From Tabrizicola sp. (GTDB taxonomy: Bacteria; Pseudomonadota; Alphaproteobacteria; Rhodobacterales; Rhodobacteraceae), in contig NZ_JAUCZH010000001.1 of assembly GCF_030373185.1 (NCBI RefSeq), positions 923,303-987,302 on the forward strand: 64,000 bases of DNA, read 5' to 3'. This document shows, one piece after another, positions 1-8,668 of this stretch. Position numbers and translations under genes: made by a program. Below the pieces are notes generated by a model. That model saw nothing but the letters and a program-made list of their open reading frames with translations, searched no databases and was not told the DNA's origin. Positions within the stretch are counted from its first letter, which is position 1; the number at the start of each line of letters is the position of its first letter.

Positions 1-1011
1 GGCAAGCTGTCCATCGACAACCGGCTGGTGCCGATCCGGGTGCAACTGGATGAGGCATCGCGCGACAGCCTTGCCCGCATCTCGGCCCTGAAGGTGCAGA
101 CCGCGACCGGCCCGGTGCCGCTGTCGGCCGTGGCAACCGTGGAGGTGGCGGAAGGGCCATCGGCGGTGAAACGATTGGACCGGCAGCGGGTTGCCACACT
201 CGGAGCGGATATCGCGCCCGGCTATGTGCTGGACCAGGCAACCGAGCGGTTCATGGAGATTTTGCCGACGTTGAACTTGCCGCCTTCGGTCAAGATCACT
301 CCCTCGGGCGACGCCGAGGTCCAGGCCGAGCTTCTGGGCAGCTTCGTCAACGCCATGGTGCTGGGCGTGCTGCTGATGATGTTCGTCCTGATCCTCTTGT
401 TCCATTCGGTGCTGCAACCGCTGACGATCATCTTCTCGCTTCTGTTGTCGGTGGGCGGCGTGGCCGCCGCCCTGATCCTGACGCAAAACCCTTTGTCGAT
501 GCCGGTGCTGATCGGGATCTTGATGCTGATGGGGATCGTGTCGAAAAACGCCATCCTGTTGATCGACTTTGCCATCGAAATGCGGGTGCGCGGGATGGAA
601 CGGATCGCGGCAGTGATCGAGGCCGGCCATAAACGCGCCCGCCCGATCGTGATGACCTCGATCGCGATGTCGGCGGGGATGCTGCCTTCGGCGCTTGGCG
701 TGGGCGAAGGCGGGGCGTTCCGCGCGCCGATGGCGATTGCAGTCATTGGGGGGATCATTGTGTCCACCGTCCTCAGCCTTGTCGTGGTGCCGTCGCTTTA
801 TCTGGTGATGGATGATCTTTCGCGCCTGTTCAGCTGGATGCTGGGCCGGTTCCTTGGCAAGAAGGAAGTGGAGCCGGAGAACCCCGAAGCCCATGTCCTT
901 GCCGAACGGATCGCACGCGGGCAACAGGATATGGCCTTGTTGCAAGGGCGGCTTGCGACGCTGGAAGACACGTTGTCACGCCGAAAGACCACGCCCCACG
1001 CGGCAGAGTAG
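1..1011 (+). CDS. RND-family efflux pump permease, C-terminal part (5' end outside window)
   Basis: The frame is open from base 1, so the true start lies upstream. The visible 336 residues are the end of a proton-driven inner-membrane pump that works with a periplasmic adaptor and an outer-membrane channel. A short periplasmic stretch is followed by about five hydrophobic segments. The run SKNAILLIDFA and the later GMLPSALGVGEGG are characteristic of the last transmembrane helices of AcrB/HAE1-type pumps, which favours drug or solvent export over CzcA-type metal export. After the last helix there is a charged tail of about 60 residues that looks helical or coiled-coil. A TetR regulator follows on the opposite strand. 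Substrate cannot be told. Confidence 0.85.
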   Translation, partial: GKLSIDNRLVPIRVQLDEASRDSLARISALKVQTATGPVPLSAVATVEVAEGPSAVKRLDRQRVATLGADIAPGYVLDQATERFMEILPTLNLPPSVKITPSGDAEVQAELLGSFVNAMVLGVLLMMFVLILLFHSVLQPLTIIFSLLLSVGGVAAALILTQNPLSMPVLIGILMLMGIVSKNAILLIDFAIEMRVRGMERIAAVIEAGHKRARPIVMTSIAMSAGMLPSALGVGEGGAFRAPMAIAVIGGIIVSTVLSLVVVPSLYLVMDDLSRLFSWMLGRFLGKKEVEPENPEAHVLAERIARGQQDMALLQGRLATLEDTLSRRKTTPHAAE

Positions 1012-1028
1012 CCCGACGGCAGGATGCC

Positions 1029-1652
1029 CTATCTGTCGGCGTGGCGCGCGCGAAAGGCGGCGACCTCTGCCGACGTGGGGGCCTTGCCACAAAACGTCAG
1101 CACATAGGCAGGGATGCGGCCCATCCGCATCTCGAAGCTCTCAGCCGACCGCAGGGCGATATAACCGACCTGCGTCAGGTATAGCGCCCGCGCCCGGGTA
1201 TCCGCTTCGGTTTCGTCATAGCCAAAGCGGCTGAACAGGGCGGTGATCGCCGCCAGCCGCACGGCATCGGCCTCAGCCATCTCGGCGGCAACGACCGGAT
1301 CTGTCAGCGCCCATGTCCGCATCGCAAATTCCAGCCTGCTGTCAAACAGGTCCGGGTCTACCCAGCAATCAATCAGGTTCAGCATCGCTTCGGCAATGGT
1401 TGCCGCCTGCGCTTCGCAGCGCGCCACAAGATTGCCGGTGTTCTTCGCCCGCCACCTTGCGACAAGCCCGGCCAGAAGCGCCTCGCGGTCCGCGAAATGC
1501 CAGTAGAACGAGGTGCGCGACAGCCCCAGCCGTTCAGCCAGGGGCATGACCTTCACCGCCTCGACCCCGGCTTCCACCAGCACCCCATAGGCCGCGTCCA
1601 GCCACAGTTCCGGCGTGCCGCGCCACCCGCGTTCATTCTGTTTCGTGTCCAT
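1029..1652 (-). CDS. TetR family transcriptional regulator
   Basis: 207 residues with a classic TetR N-terminal helix-turn-helix (about residues 20-60, containing LSRTSFYWHFADREALL) and a helical C-terminal half that would bind a ligand and form the dimer. It is transcribed divergently from the flavin oxidoreductase gene at 1783 and convergently with the RND pump gene. A perfect 16-bp palindrome lies in the 130-bp divergent spacer, upstream of the promoter-like elements of the flavoenzyme. The natural inference is that it represses itself and the flavoenzyme gene; control of the RND pump is possible but not supported by position. The ligand is unknown. Confidence 0.85.
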   Translation of the reverse strand: MDTKQNERGWRGTPELWLDAAYGVLVEAGVEAVKVMPLAERLGLSRTSFYWHFADREALLAGLVARWRAKNTGNLVARCEAQAATIAEAMLNLIDCWVDPDLFDSRLEFAMRTWALTDPVVAAEMAEADAVRLAAITALFSRFGYDETEADTRARALYLTQVGYIALRSAESFEMRMGRIPAYVLTFCGKAPTSAEVAAFRARHADR

Positions 1653-1699
1653 GCCCAGACCCTATGCCCTCCCTGCCCCAAGGCACAAGATCAGCAAAC

Positions 1700-1715
1700 T
1701 CGACACATGTGTCGA
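1700..1715. promoter_or_regulatory. Perfect 16-bp palindrome, candidate TetR operator
   Basis: TCGACACATGTGTCGA reads the same on both strands. It sits 48 bp from the tetR start codon and 6 bp upstream of the -35 element of the opposite promoter, a typical place for a TetR-family operator controlling both directions. The link to the neighbouring regulator is inference from position. Confidence 0.6.
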
Positions 1716-1721
1716 TTTTGC

Positions 1722-1750
1722 TTGAGCGACACGGCAGCCCTCGCTAGTCT
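1722..1750 (+). promoter_or_regulatory. Candidate sigma-70 promoter for the flavin oxidoreductase
   Basis: TTGAGC (1722-1727) and TAGTCT (1745-1750) are separated by 17 bp and lie 32 bp before the chosen ATG at 1783. The palindrome at 1700-1715 lies just upstream. Match to consensus is moderate. Confidence 0.4.
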
Positions 1751-1782
1751 TGCTCGAAACACTACCAGCGAGTCCCAAGCCC

Positions 1783-3816
1783 ATGTCGACCGATCCGCTT
1801 CTTCAGTCCTACCAGATCAAGCACCTGACCCTGCGCAACCGGATCATGACAACCAGCCATGAACCGGCCTACCCCGAAGACGGGATGCCGAAAGACCGCT
1901 ACCGGCTTTACCATCTGGAACGGGCCAAGGCGGGCGTGGCGCTGACCATGACGGCGGGCTCGGCTGCGGTGTCGAAGGACAGCCCGCCGGTCTTCAACAA
2001 TATCCTCGCCTACAAGGACGAGGTGGTGCCGTGGATGAAGCGTCTTGCCGATGACTGCCACGAGGCGGGGGCGGCGGTGATGATCCAGCTTACGCATCTT
2101 GGCCGCCGCACTCGCTGGGACAAGGGCGATTGGCTGCCGGTGGTCGCCGCGGGGCCTGCGCGCGAACCCAGCCACCGCGCCTTTCCGAAAGTGGTTGAGG
2201 ATTGGGATATTTCCCGCATTATCAATGACTACGCCGATGCAGCTGAACGGATGCACGCTGCCGGCCTCGATGGGGTGGAGTTTGAATGCTACGGCCATCT
2301 GATGGACCAGTTCATGTCGCCCTTCACCAACGCCTTGCCCGCGCCCTACGGCGGGTCGCTTGAAAACCGCGCGCGCTTTTCGCTGGAGGTGCTGGCCGCC
2401 TGCCGCAAACGCGTAGGACCGGATTTCCTGTTGGGTGTGCGCTATACGGCGGATGAGGATGCCCCCGGCGGCATTGACGCCGACGAAGGCATCGCCATTG
2501 GAAAGCTGTTTCGTGACAGTGGCTTGGTTGATTTTCTTAACATCATCAAGGGCCGGATCCACACCGACCCCGCGATGACTGATGTGATCCCGATTCAAGG
2601 GATGAAATCCGCCCCACACCTTGATTTCGCGGGCCGGATTCGGGCCGAGGTGGGCCTGCCCACGTTCCACGCCGCCCGCATCCCCGATGTGGCGACCGCG
2701 CGCTATGCCGTGGCTTCCGGGCAGTTGGATATGGTGGGCATGACCCGGGCGCATATGGCCGACCCGCATATCGTGCAGAAGATCACCGAAGGCCGCGAAG
2801 AAGACATCCGGCCTTGTGTGGGGGCCACCTACTGCCTTGACCGGATCTATCAGGGCGGAATGGCTCTGTGCATCCACAACCCCTCGACCGGACGCGAGGA
2901 AACCCAGCCCCATGCCATCGCCCCGGCAGCGCGGCAAAAGAAGGTAGTGATCGTCGGTGCCGGCCCTGCGGGGCTAGAGGCGGCGCGGGTGGCGGCGGAA
3001 CGGGGCCACAAGGTCGTGGTCATCGAAGCTGCGGCCGAGCCGGGCGGACAGGTTCTGTTGACCGCCCGCAGCCCAAGGCGCCGCGAGATGATCGGCATCA
3101 TCGATTGGCGCATGGCACAATGCGCTGCACGAGGGGTAGAGTTCCGCTTCAACACCTTCGCAGAAGCTTCTGACGTAACAGCAGAAAACCCGGATGTTGT
3201 GATCATCGCCACGGGTGGCCTGCCCACAACCGATGTGTTGAGCGCGGGTAATGATCTGGTGGTGTCGACCTGGGATATCCTTTCGGGCGACGTGAAGCCA
3301 GGCGCGAACGTGCTCTTGTACGACGACGCGGGCGACCATGCCGCGTTGCAGGCGGCGCAATTGATTGCCGAGGCAGGCGCCAAGGTTGAGGTGATGACCC
3401 CAGACCGCACCTTTGCCCCCGATGTCATGGCGATGAACCTTGTCCCCTACATGCGCGCGATGCAGGACAAGGAGGTGACCTTTACCGTGACCTACCGGCT
3501 TTCTTCGGTTGAAAAGTCCGGGAACCAGCTGAAAACCACGATCGGATCAGACTACATGAAGCTGGCGAAAACTGCGCTTTATGATCAGGTGGTGGTCAAT
3601 CACGGCACGCAGCCCTTGGCCGATATCTACTTTGATCTCAAGCCCTTGTCGGCCAATCTTGGTGCGGTTGACCACGATGCGCTGATCGATGGCCGCCCCC
3701 AGCCCGAAGGCGACGGCAAGCCCGGCTTTGCGCTTTACCGGATCGGCGATGCAGTGGCAGCGCGCAACACCCATGCCGCGATCTATGACGCGCTGCGGCT
3801 GGTGCGGCACCTCTGA
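1783..3816 (+). CDS. TMADH/DgcA-like NADH:flavin oxidoreductase (old yellow enzyme N-terminus plus FAD/NAD domain)
   Basis: A 677-residue two-part flavoenzyme. Residues about 1-370 form an old-yellow-enzyme TIM barrel that would bind FMN; residues about 385-677 form a pyridine-nucleotide/FAD fold with GAGPAG at 392-397. The family contains trimethylamine dehydrogenase, dimethylglycine and N-methylproline demethylases and 2,4-dienoyl-CoA reductase. The length and the stretch around CLDRIY and CIHNPSTGRE look most like the DgcA/N-methylproline demethylase branch, but the substrate is not decided. The linker should carry a 4Fe-4S cluster; three of the four cysteines are visible (C345, C351, C363) and the position of the second is Ala348. 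The start at 1783 (MSTDPLLQ) fits family N-termini better than the upstream TTG-type start at 1750. A TetR gene is divergent. Confidence 0.8.
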   Translation: MSTDPLLQSYQIKHLTLRNRIMTTSHEPAYPEDGMPKDRYRLYHLERAKAGVALTMTAGSAAVSKDSPPVFNNILAYKDEVVPWMKRLADDCHEAGAAVMIQLTHLGRRTRWDKGDWLPVVAAGPAREPSHRAFPKVVEDWDISRIINDYADAAERMHAAGLDGVEFECYGHLMDQFMSPFTNALPAPYGGSLENRARFSLEVLAACRKRVGPDFLLGVRYTADEDAPGGIDADEGIAIGKLFRDSGLVDFLNIIKGRIHTDPAMTDVIPIQGMKSAPHLDFAGRIRAEVGLPTFHAARIPDVATARYAVASGQLDMVGMTRAHMADPHIVQKITEGREEDIRPCVGATYCLDRIYQGGMALCIHNPSTGREETQPHAIAPAARQKKVVIVGAGPAGLEAARVAAERGHKVVVIEAAAEPGGQVLLTARSPRRREMIGIIDWRMAQCAARGVEFRFNTFAEASDVTAENPDVVIIATGGLPTTDVLSAGNDLVVSTWDILSGDVKPGANVLLYDDAGDHAALQAAQLIAEAGAKVEVMTPDRTFAPDVMAMNLVPYMRAMQDKEVTFTVTYRLSSVEKSGNQLKTTIGSDYMKLAKTALYDQVVVNHGTQPLADIYFDLKPLSANLGAVDHDALIDGRPQPEGDGKPGFALYRIGDAVAARNTHAAIYDALRLVRHL

Positions 3817-3822
3817 CCGGGG

Positions 3823-4242
3823 TCAGCGCTTCTTGCGGCAGTAAAGCTCCAGCCGATGGTGGACGATATCGTAACCCATCTCGGCTGCGATCTCACGTTG
3901 CAGCTGTTCGATCTTTTCCGACCGGAATTCGGTGATCTGGCCGGTGTCGAGATCGACGATATGGTCATGATGGGGGGCGTCCGCCACCTCATACCGCGCG
4001 CCACCGTTTTCCAGCGCGAGCCGCAGCACGACACCTTCACGTTCCAGCACAGAAAGCGTGCGGTAGACGGTGGCCAGCGACAGGCTGTCATCCAGCGTGC
4101 GTGCGCGGCGGTGAAGTTCGGCCGCGTCGGGGTGGTCCTGCGCCTCGGTCAAGACGCGCAAAAGCGCCTCGCGCTGGCGGGTCACGCGGACACCTCCGTC
4201 GCGCAGGGCCTTGGTCATTTCTTGTGCGGGATCAGGTTTCAT
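3823..4242 (-). CDS. Fur-family metal-responsive repressor (Fur/Mur-like)
   Basis: 139 residues, the usual length. The N-terminal winged helix includes VTRQREALLRVL and the recognition region LATVYRTLSVLEREG; the C-terminal half has the metal-binding HHDH at residues 91-94 and later HH at 128-129. The two CxxC pairs of zinc-containing Fur proteins are absent: LDTG stands at residues 98-101 and only one cysteine (C135) remains. This pattern is typical of alphaproteobacterial Fur proteins that act as manganese regulators (Mur), so manganese or iron uptake genes are the likely targets. The gene ends 6 bp from the end of the convergent flavoenzyme gene. Confidence 0.85.
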   Translation of the reverse strand: MKPDPAQEMTKALRDGGVRVTRQREALLRVLTEAQDHPDAAELHRRARTLDDSLSLATVYRTLSVLEREGVVLRLALENGGARYEVADAPHHDHIVDLDTGQITEFRSEKIEQLQREIAAEMGYDIVHHRLELYCRKKR

Positions 4243-4311
4243 CAGCGGATGGTAGCCAGCGGCGCGGCCGGGGTCAAATGGGGGTGGTGGCGCGCCTGAA
4301 GCTGGCCCCTT

Positions 4312-4356
4312 AGGGTCTCACACCCTCCGGACCTCCCGTGGAGTATTCAGAAAAGG
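4312..4356 (+). repeat. Dispersed intergenic repeat, copy C (diverged)
   Basis: A small inverted repeat (AGGGT/ACCCT around 4312-4326) is followed by CCGGACCTCCCGTGGAGTATT and an A-rich AGAAAAGG. It matches the layout of the copies at 13871 and 25159: GC hairpin, C-rich run, GGAGTATT, then A-run. This copy has the most differences. Confidence 0.45.
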
Positions 4357-4439
4357 CGCGGGGGCAAGCTTTAGTCAGATTTTTTGGATTTGCTCGCGGC
4401 AAAGATCGCGGGGGACGCTTGAGTTCAGTTGGGTATCAA

Positions 4440-4468
4440 TAAACGGCGGCGGGCCTTTGATGCCCGCC
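4440..4468 (-). terminator. Candidate terminator of nrdJ
   Basis: On the minus strand GGCGGGC and GCCCGCC (4448-4454 and 4462-4468) form a 7-bp stem with a 7-nt loop, followed by a loosely T-rich stretch, 34 bp after the nrdJ stop. Confidence 0.5.
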
Positions 4469-4501
4469 ACTTGTTGGATTCAATCGTCTGCGACGACGGG
4501 A

Positions 4502-7500
4502 TCAGCTACACCCCGTCGTTCCCCCGCAGGAGTTGCACTTCAGGCAAGACCCGTTGCGCACCATGGTGTAGTTGCCGCACTCGCTGCACGAGTCCCCGGT
4601 GTAGCCTTGCAGCTTGGCCTTCGACCGGGCGTCGGTCGAGATGCTGGCCGTGCTGATCGCATAGGTCGAGACCGTTTCCGAAAAGCCCGAAACCCGCGCG
4701 TCAGGGACGAGCATGTTCAGGGTGGAAACCGGGTCGGTGCCGTTGGCCAGCGCCGTCGCCCCCATCCCGCCTTGCAGGACCACAAGTTCCTGCGGCAGGC
4801 GCTTCCTGAGGTAGCCGGTGGAAGAAATCTGCTTCAGCACCTCCAGCCCGCGGGTCGCGGCGGCGTCGGACACTTCCGAGATGTTGCGCTTGCCTTCGTC
4901 ATCGCCCCGGCCAAGATCGTCGAAGCTGGCGCCTTTCGGGGCCACATGCGCAAGATCGGTGCGGTCGAGGTAAGAGATCGCCAGTTCGCGGAAGATGTAG
5001 TCTAGGATCGAGGTCGCGTTCTTGACCGAGTCATTGCCCTGCACCATGCCGGCCGGTTCGAACCGGGTGAAGGTGAAGGCCTCGACGAATTCTTCCAGCG
5101 GCACGCCATATTGCAGGCCGACGCTGACGGCGATGGCGAAGTTGTTCATCATCGCGCGGAAGCCGGCACCTTCCTTGTGCATGTCGATGAAGATCTCACC
5201 AAGCGAGCCGTCCTGATATTCGCCGGTGCGCAGGTAAACCTTGTGGCCGCCGACGATGGCCTTTTGCGTATAGCCCTTGCGGCGCTCCGGCAGTTTTTCG
5301 CGATTGCTGCGGACGATTTCCTTGATGATCACCTTTTCGACGATCTTTTCGGCAATCACCTGCGCCTTTTCCATCAAGGAGCCGTTGGTCAGAACGTCCT
5401 CGGCTTCGTCGTCATCCTCGATCAGCGCGCTTGCCAGCGGCTGCGACAGCTTCGATCCGTCGCGGTAAAGCGCGTTGGCCTTGATGCCGAGCGAGTGGGA
5501 AAGCTCATAGGCCGCCAGCGTTTCCGCGATGGTGGCGTTGTTCGGCATGTTGATCGTCTTCGAGATCGCGCCCGAGATAAAGGACTGCGCCGCCGCCATC
5601 ATGTGGATGTGGGATTCGACCGACAGGAAACGCTTGCCGGTCTTGCCGCAGGGGTTGGCGCAGTCAAAGACCGAGTAGTGCTCGGGCTTCAGGTGCGGCG
5701 CATTTTCCAGCGTCATGGTGCCGCAGACATGGTCATTGGCAGCGTCGATCTGGGCCTTGGTGAAGCCAAGGTGGCGCAGAAGGTCGAAGGTCGGATCGTT
5801 CAGCTTTTCTTCGGGGATGCCAAGGTTGCCCTTGCAGAAATCGGCGCCAAGGGTCCACTGGTTGAAGACGAACTTGATGTCGAAGGCGGATGGCAGGGCG
5901 GATTCGATCTTTTCAATCTCGCGCGGGCCGAAACCGTGGCCAATGAGCGAGGTGTGGTTGATCGCCGGGGCCTGGCCAAGCGAGCCGTGGCCGACGGCAT
6001 GGGCGACGATCTCGGCGGCTTGGGCAGTAGAGTAGCCAAGCTTTTCAAGCGCTGCCGGGACCGACTGGTTGATGATCTTGAAGTAACCTCCGCCTGCCAG
6101 TTTCTTGAACTTCACCAGCGCAAAGTCAGGCTCGATGCCCGTCGTGTCGCAATCCATCACAAGGCCGATGGTGCCGGTCGGGGCGATGACGGTGGTCTGC
6201 GCGTTGCGGAAGCCGTGTGCTTCGCCAAGGCTCAGCGCTTCGTCCCAAGCGGATTTGGCAAGCGCGACAAGGGTTTGGTCCGGGCAGTTCGCGTGGTCAA
6301 GGTCAACGGCGGGAACGTTCAGGCCTTCATAGGCCGTGCCGTGTGCAGCGGCGCGGTGGTTGCGGATGACGCGCAGCATGTGGTCACGGTTGCGGGCGTA
6401 GCCGGAGAAGGGACCGAGTTCCTTCGCCATCTCGGCCGAGGTGGCGTAGCTGACGCCGGTCATGATCGCGGTCAGCGCTCCGCACAGGGCGCGGCCTTCC
6501 TTGCTGTCATAGCCAAGGCCCATGTTCATCAAGAGGCCACCGATGTTGGCGTAGCCAAGGCCGAGGGTGCGGAAGTCGTAGGAAAGCTGAGCGATTTCCC
6601 TGGACGGGAACTGCGCCATCATGACCGAGATTTCCAGCGTGACCGTCCAGAGGCGCGAGGCGTGGACATAAGCCTCGGCGTCGAACTTGCCGTTGTGGAA
6701 GAAGGTCAGCAGGTTCATCGACGCCAGGTTGCAGGCGGTGTCGTCAAGGAACATGTATTCCGAGCAAGGGTTCGAACCCCGGATCGCGCCATCTTCCGGG
6801 CAGGTGTGCCAGGCGTTGACGGTGTCGTGGAACTGGATGCCGGGGTCGGCGCAGGCCCAGGCGGCGTGGCCGATCTGGTCCCAGAGCTCGCGCGCCGAGA
6901 CAGTCTTGGCGACCTTGCCGTCGGTGCGGCGGATCAGCTCCCACGGCTTGTCTTCCCTGACCGCGCGCAGGAAGGCATCGGTCACGCGGACCGAGTTGTT
7001 GGAGTTCTGGCCGGAGACGGAGATATAGGCCTCGGAGTCCCAGTCGGTGTCGTAGGTCGGGAATTCGATCGAGGTGAAACCCTGCCGCGCGTATTGCAGG
7101 ATGCGGTTGGTGTAGGTGTCAGGGATCATCGCCTTCTTGGCGGCCTTGATCGCGGCTTTCAGGGCGGGGTTGGCTGCCGGGTCGGTGGCACCTTCCATCG
7201 AACCATCGAACGCCTTGATCGCGGCGAAGATGTCGTTGAGCCGGGCCTCGTGCATCTTGGAGCCAGCCACCAGCGACGCGACTTTCTGTTCCTCGATCAC
7301 CTTCCAGTTGATGAAGTCTTCGACATCGGGGTGGTCCATGTCGATGATGACCATCTTGGCGGCGCGGCGGGTGGTGCCGCCGGACTTGATCGCGCCAGCG
7401 GCGCGGTCGCCAATCTTGAGGAAGCCCATCAGGCCCGAGGATTTGCCACCGCCCGACAGTTTTTCGCCCTCACCCCGCAGCGAGGAGAAGTTGGTGCCGG

Positions 7501-8191
7501 TGCCGGAGCCGTATTTGAAAAGCCGGGCCTCACGCACCCAGAGGTCCATGATGCCGCCATCACCCACGAGGTCATCCTTGACCGACTGGATGAAGCAGGC
7601 GTGGGGCTGGGGGTGTTCGTATGCCGACGCGGACTTGGTCAGCTTGCCAGTCTCATGGTCTACGTAGAAGTGACCCTGCGACGGGCCGTCGATGCCGTAA
7701 GCCCAATGGAGGCCGGTGTTGAACCACTGCGGGCTGTTCGGCGCGGCCATCTGGCGGGCCAGCATGAAGCGCATTTCGTCATAATAGGCGGAAGCGTCGG
7801 CTTCGGTGGTGAAGTAACCACCCTTCCAGCCCCAATAGGCCCATGCCCCGGCCAGACGGTCAAACACCTGCTTGGCCGAGGTTTCGCCGACAAAGCGCTG
7901 ATCGGTCGGCAGTTGCGCCAGCGCCTCGTCATCAGGAACCGACCGCCACAGAAAGGACGGCACTCCCTTTTCCTTCACGCGCTTCAAGACGGCCGGAACG
8001 CCGGCCTTGCGGAAATACTTCTGGGCGAGCACGTCCGAGGCAACCTGACTCCAGCCTTCGGGAATCTCAACCGCGTCGTTGCGGAAGACGACCGTGCCGT
8101 CGGGGTTGCGAATTTCGGAAACCGTGGTGTTGAACGCCAGCGCCCCATAAGCGCCGGTTGCTTCGGTGGTGAACTTCCGCTCGATCTTCAT
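4502..8191 (-). CDS. nrdJ: Adenosylcobalamin-dependent (class II) ribonucleoside-diphosphate reductase
   Basis: 1229 residues, the size of the long NrdJ form in alphaproteobacteria. The enzyme makes deoxyribonucleotides using adenosylcobalamin instead of a tyrosyl radical, so it works with or without oxygen. Visible landmarks are [19 protein letters not shown] (substrate site and one of the active-site cysteines), [12 protein letters not shown], and [19 protein letters not shown]. The C-terminus is a zinc-ribbon-like cysteine array (C-x2-C, then [13 protein letters not shown]) that would reduce the active-site disulfide. It stands alone, with a long leader carrying a palindrome over the promoter. 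A very long open frame on the opposite strand is a codon-bias shadow. Confidence 0.97.
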   Translation of the reverse strand: MKIERKFTTEATGAYGALAFNTTVSEIRNPDGTVVFRNDAVEIPEGWSQVASDVLAQKYFRKAGVPAVLKRVKEKGVPSFLWRSVPDDEALAQLPTDQRFVGETSAKQVFDRLAGAWAYWGWKGGYFTTEADASAYYDEMRFMLARQMAAPNSPQWFNTGLHWAYGIDGPSQGHFYVDHETGKLTKSASAYEHPQPHACFIQSVKDDLVGDGGIMDLWVREARLFKYGSGTGTNFSSLRGEGEKLSGGGKSSGLMGFLKIGDRAAGAIKSGGTTRRAAKMVIIDMDHPDVEDFINWKVIEEQKVASLVAGSKMHEARLNDIFAAIKAFDGSMEGATDPAANPALKAAIKAAKKAMIPDTYTNRILQYARQGFTSIEFPTYDTDWDSEAYISVSGQNSNNSVRVTDAFLRAVREDKPWELIRRTDGKVAKTVSARELWDQIGHAAWACADPGIQFHDTVNAWHTCPEDGAIRGSNPCSEYMFLDDTACNLASMNLLTFFHNGKFDAEAYVHASRLWTVTLEISVMMAQFPSREIAQLSYDFRTLGLGYANIGGLLMNMGLGYDSKEGRALCGALTAIMTGVSYATSAEMAKELGPFSGYARNRDHMLRVIRNHRAAAHGTAYEGLNVPAVDLDHANCPDQTLVALAKSAWDEALSLGEAHGFRNAQTTVIAPTGTIGLVMDCDTTGIEPDFALVKFKKLAGGGYFKIINQSVPAALEKLGYSTAQAAEIVAHAVGHGSLGQAPAINHTSLIGHGFGPREIEKIESALPSAFDIKFVFNQWTLGADFCKGNLGIPEEKLNDPTFDLLRHLGFTKAQIDAANDHVCGTMTLENAPHLKPEHYSVFDCANPCGKTGKRFLSVESHIHMMAAAQSFISGAISKTINMPNNATIAETLAAYELSHSLGIKANALYRDGSKLSQPLASALIEDDDEAEDVLTNGSLMEKAQVIAEKIVEKVIIKEIVRSNREKLPERRKGYTQKAIVGGHKVYLRTGEYQDGSLGEIFIDMHKEGAGFRAMMNNFAIAVSVGLQYGVPLEEFVEAFTFTRFEPAGMVQGNDSVKNATSILDYIFRELAISYLDRTDLAHVAPKGASFDDLGRGDDEGKRNISEVSDAAATRGLEVLKQISSTGYLRKRLPQELVVLQGGMGATALANGTDPVSTLNMLVPDARVSGFSETVSTYAISTASISTDARSKAKLQGYTGDSCSECGNYTMVRNGSCLKCNSCGGTTGCS

Positions 8192-8668
8192 GCCCCTGAA
8201 CTCCGTTTTTGCGGCCGTTTCGGCCGATTAATCTCTCAAAACTGGCAAGGCCGTTCCGTCCGGTCGCGGCAAGACGGCAAAGCTCCCCCCTTCCCGTCGG
8301 CAACACCGACAGGAGGGACGCATCCGCTTGGGATGCCTGTTTATCTGGATCTTCTTGCCTGTTCGCCGCGGCACTAGATTTAGTGGTGTCCCCTGCCGCT
8401 TCGTCAAACTGTCGTAATCACACCGCCCGATCAACGAGAAAATTTCGCTTCAATGCAAATTTTGCGGCTTGACGCTTTGCATGGCACACAGGCCACAACC
8501 GGCCCCTGCGACCCGGGCCTTGTGGACAGGTTTGGGGACAACCTTCGAGCAATTTGTGAAGAGTGCCGGATTTGCAAGGTTTCCGGGGCGCTTGAAGGCC
8601 GAGCCTGCCAAAGCCAGCCAGACCCGAACCAGAGCCAAGACTATCTGCAAGGCGATTCCCTTGCTGCG
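8192..8668. other. 477-bp intergenic region: nrdJ leader and 3' flank of a transporter gene
   Basis: No gene is supported here. The part next to nrdJ is a leader of about 180 nt with two small hairpins (stems GTCGG/CCGAC at 8296-8310 and GCATCC/GGATGC at 8320-8336). Upstream is a promoter-like element with an NrdR-like palindrome (8372-8407). Further out are two degenerate DnaA-box-like 9-mers (about 8520-8528 and 8533-8541, reading CTGTCCACA and TTGTCCCCA on the minus strand). I found no cobalamin riboswitch core. Short open frames at 8450-8840 look spurious. Confidence 0.5.
8372..8407 (-). promoter_or_regulatory. Candidate nrdJ promoter with overlapping NrdR-like box
   Basis: On the minus strand TTGACG (8402-8407) is 17 bp from ACTAAA (8379-8384). 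The -10 is covered by the inverted repeat CACTA-N4-TAGTG (8372-8385). NrdR boxes are short AT-centred palindromes of this type over ribonucleotide reductase promoters, so repression by NrdR when (d)ATP is plentiful is the likely meaning. Only one box is clear; a second, usual partner box was not found. Confidence 0.5.

Noticed and set aside
6760..6790. tRNA T-arm-like string GGGTTCGAACCCC
   Set aside because: It lies inside nrdJ, coding for the SNPCSE active-site region, and no cloverleaf surrounds it.
8192..8371. Possible cobalamin riboswitch in the nrdJ leader
   Set aside because: I could not find the B12-box consensus or the surrounding conserved core; only small unrelated hairpins are visible.
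5111..8377. Open frame of 1088 codons on the plus strand opposite nrdJ
   Set aside because: It is the antisense shadow of a high-GC gene with strong third-position bias; no domain is recognisable, while nrdJ is certain.
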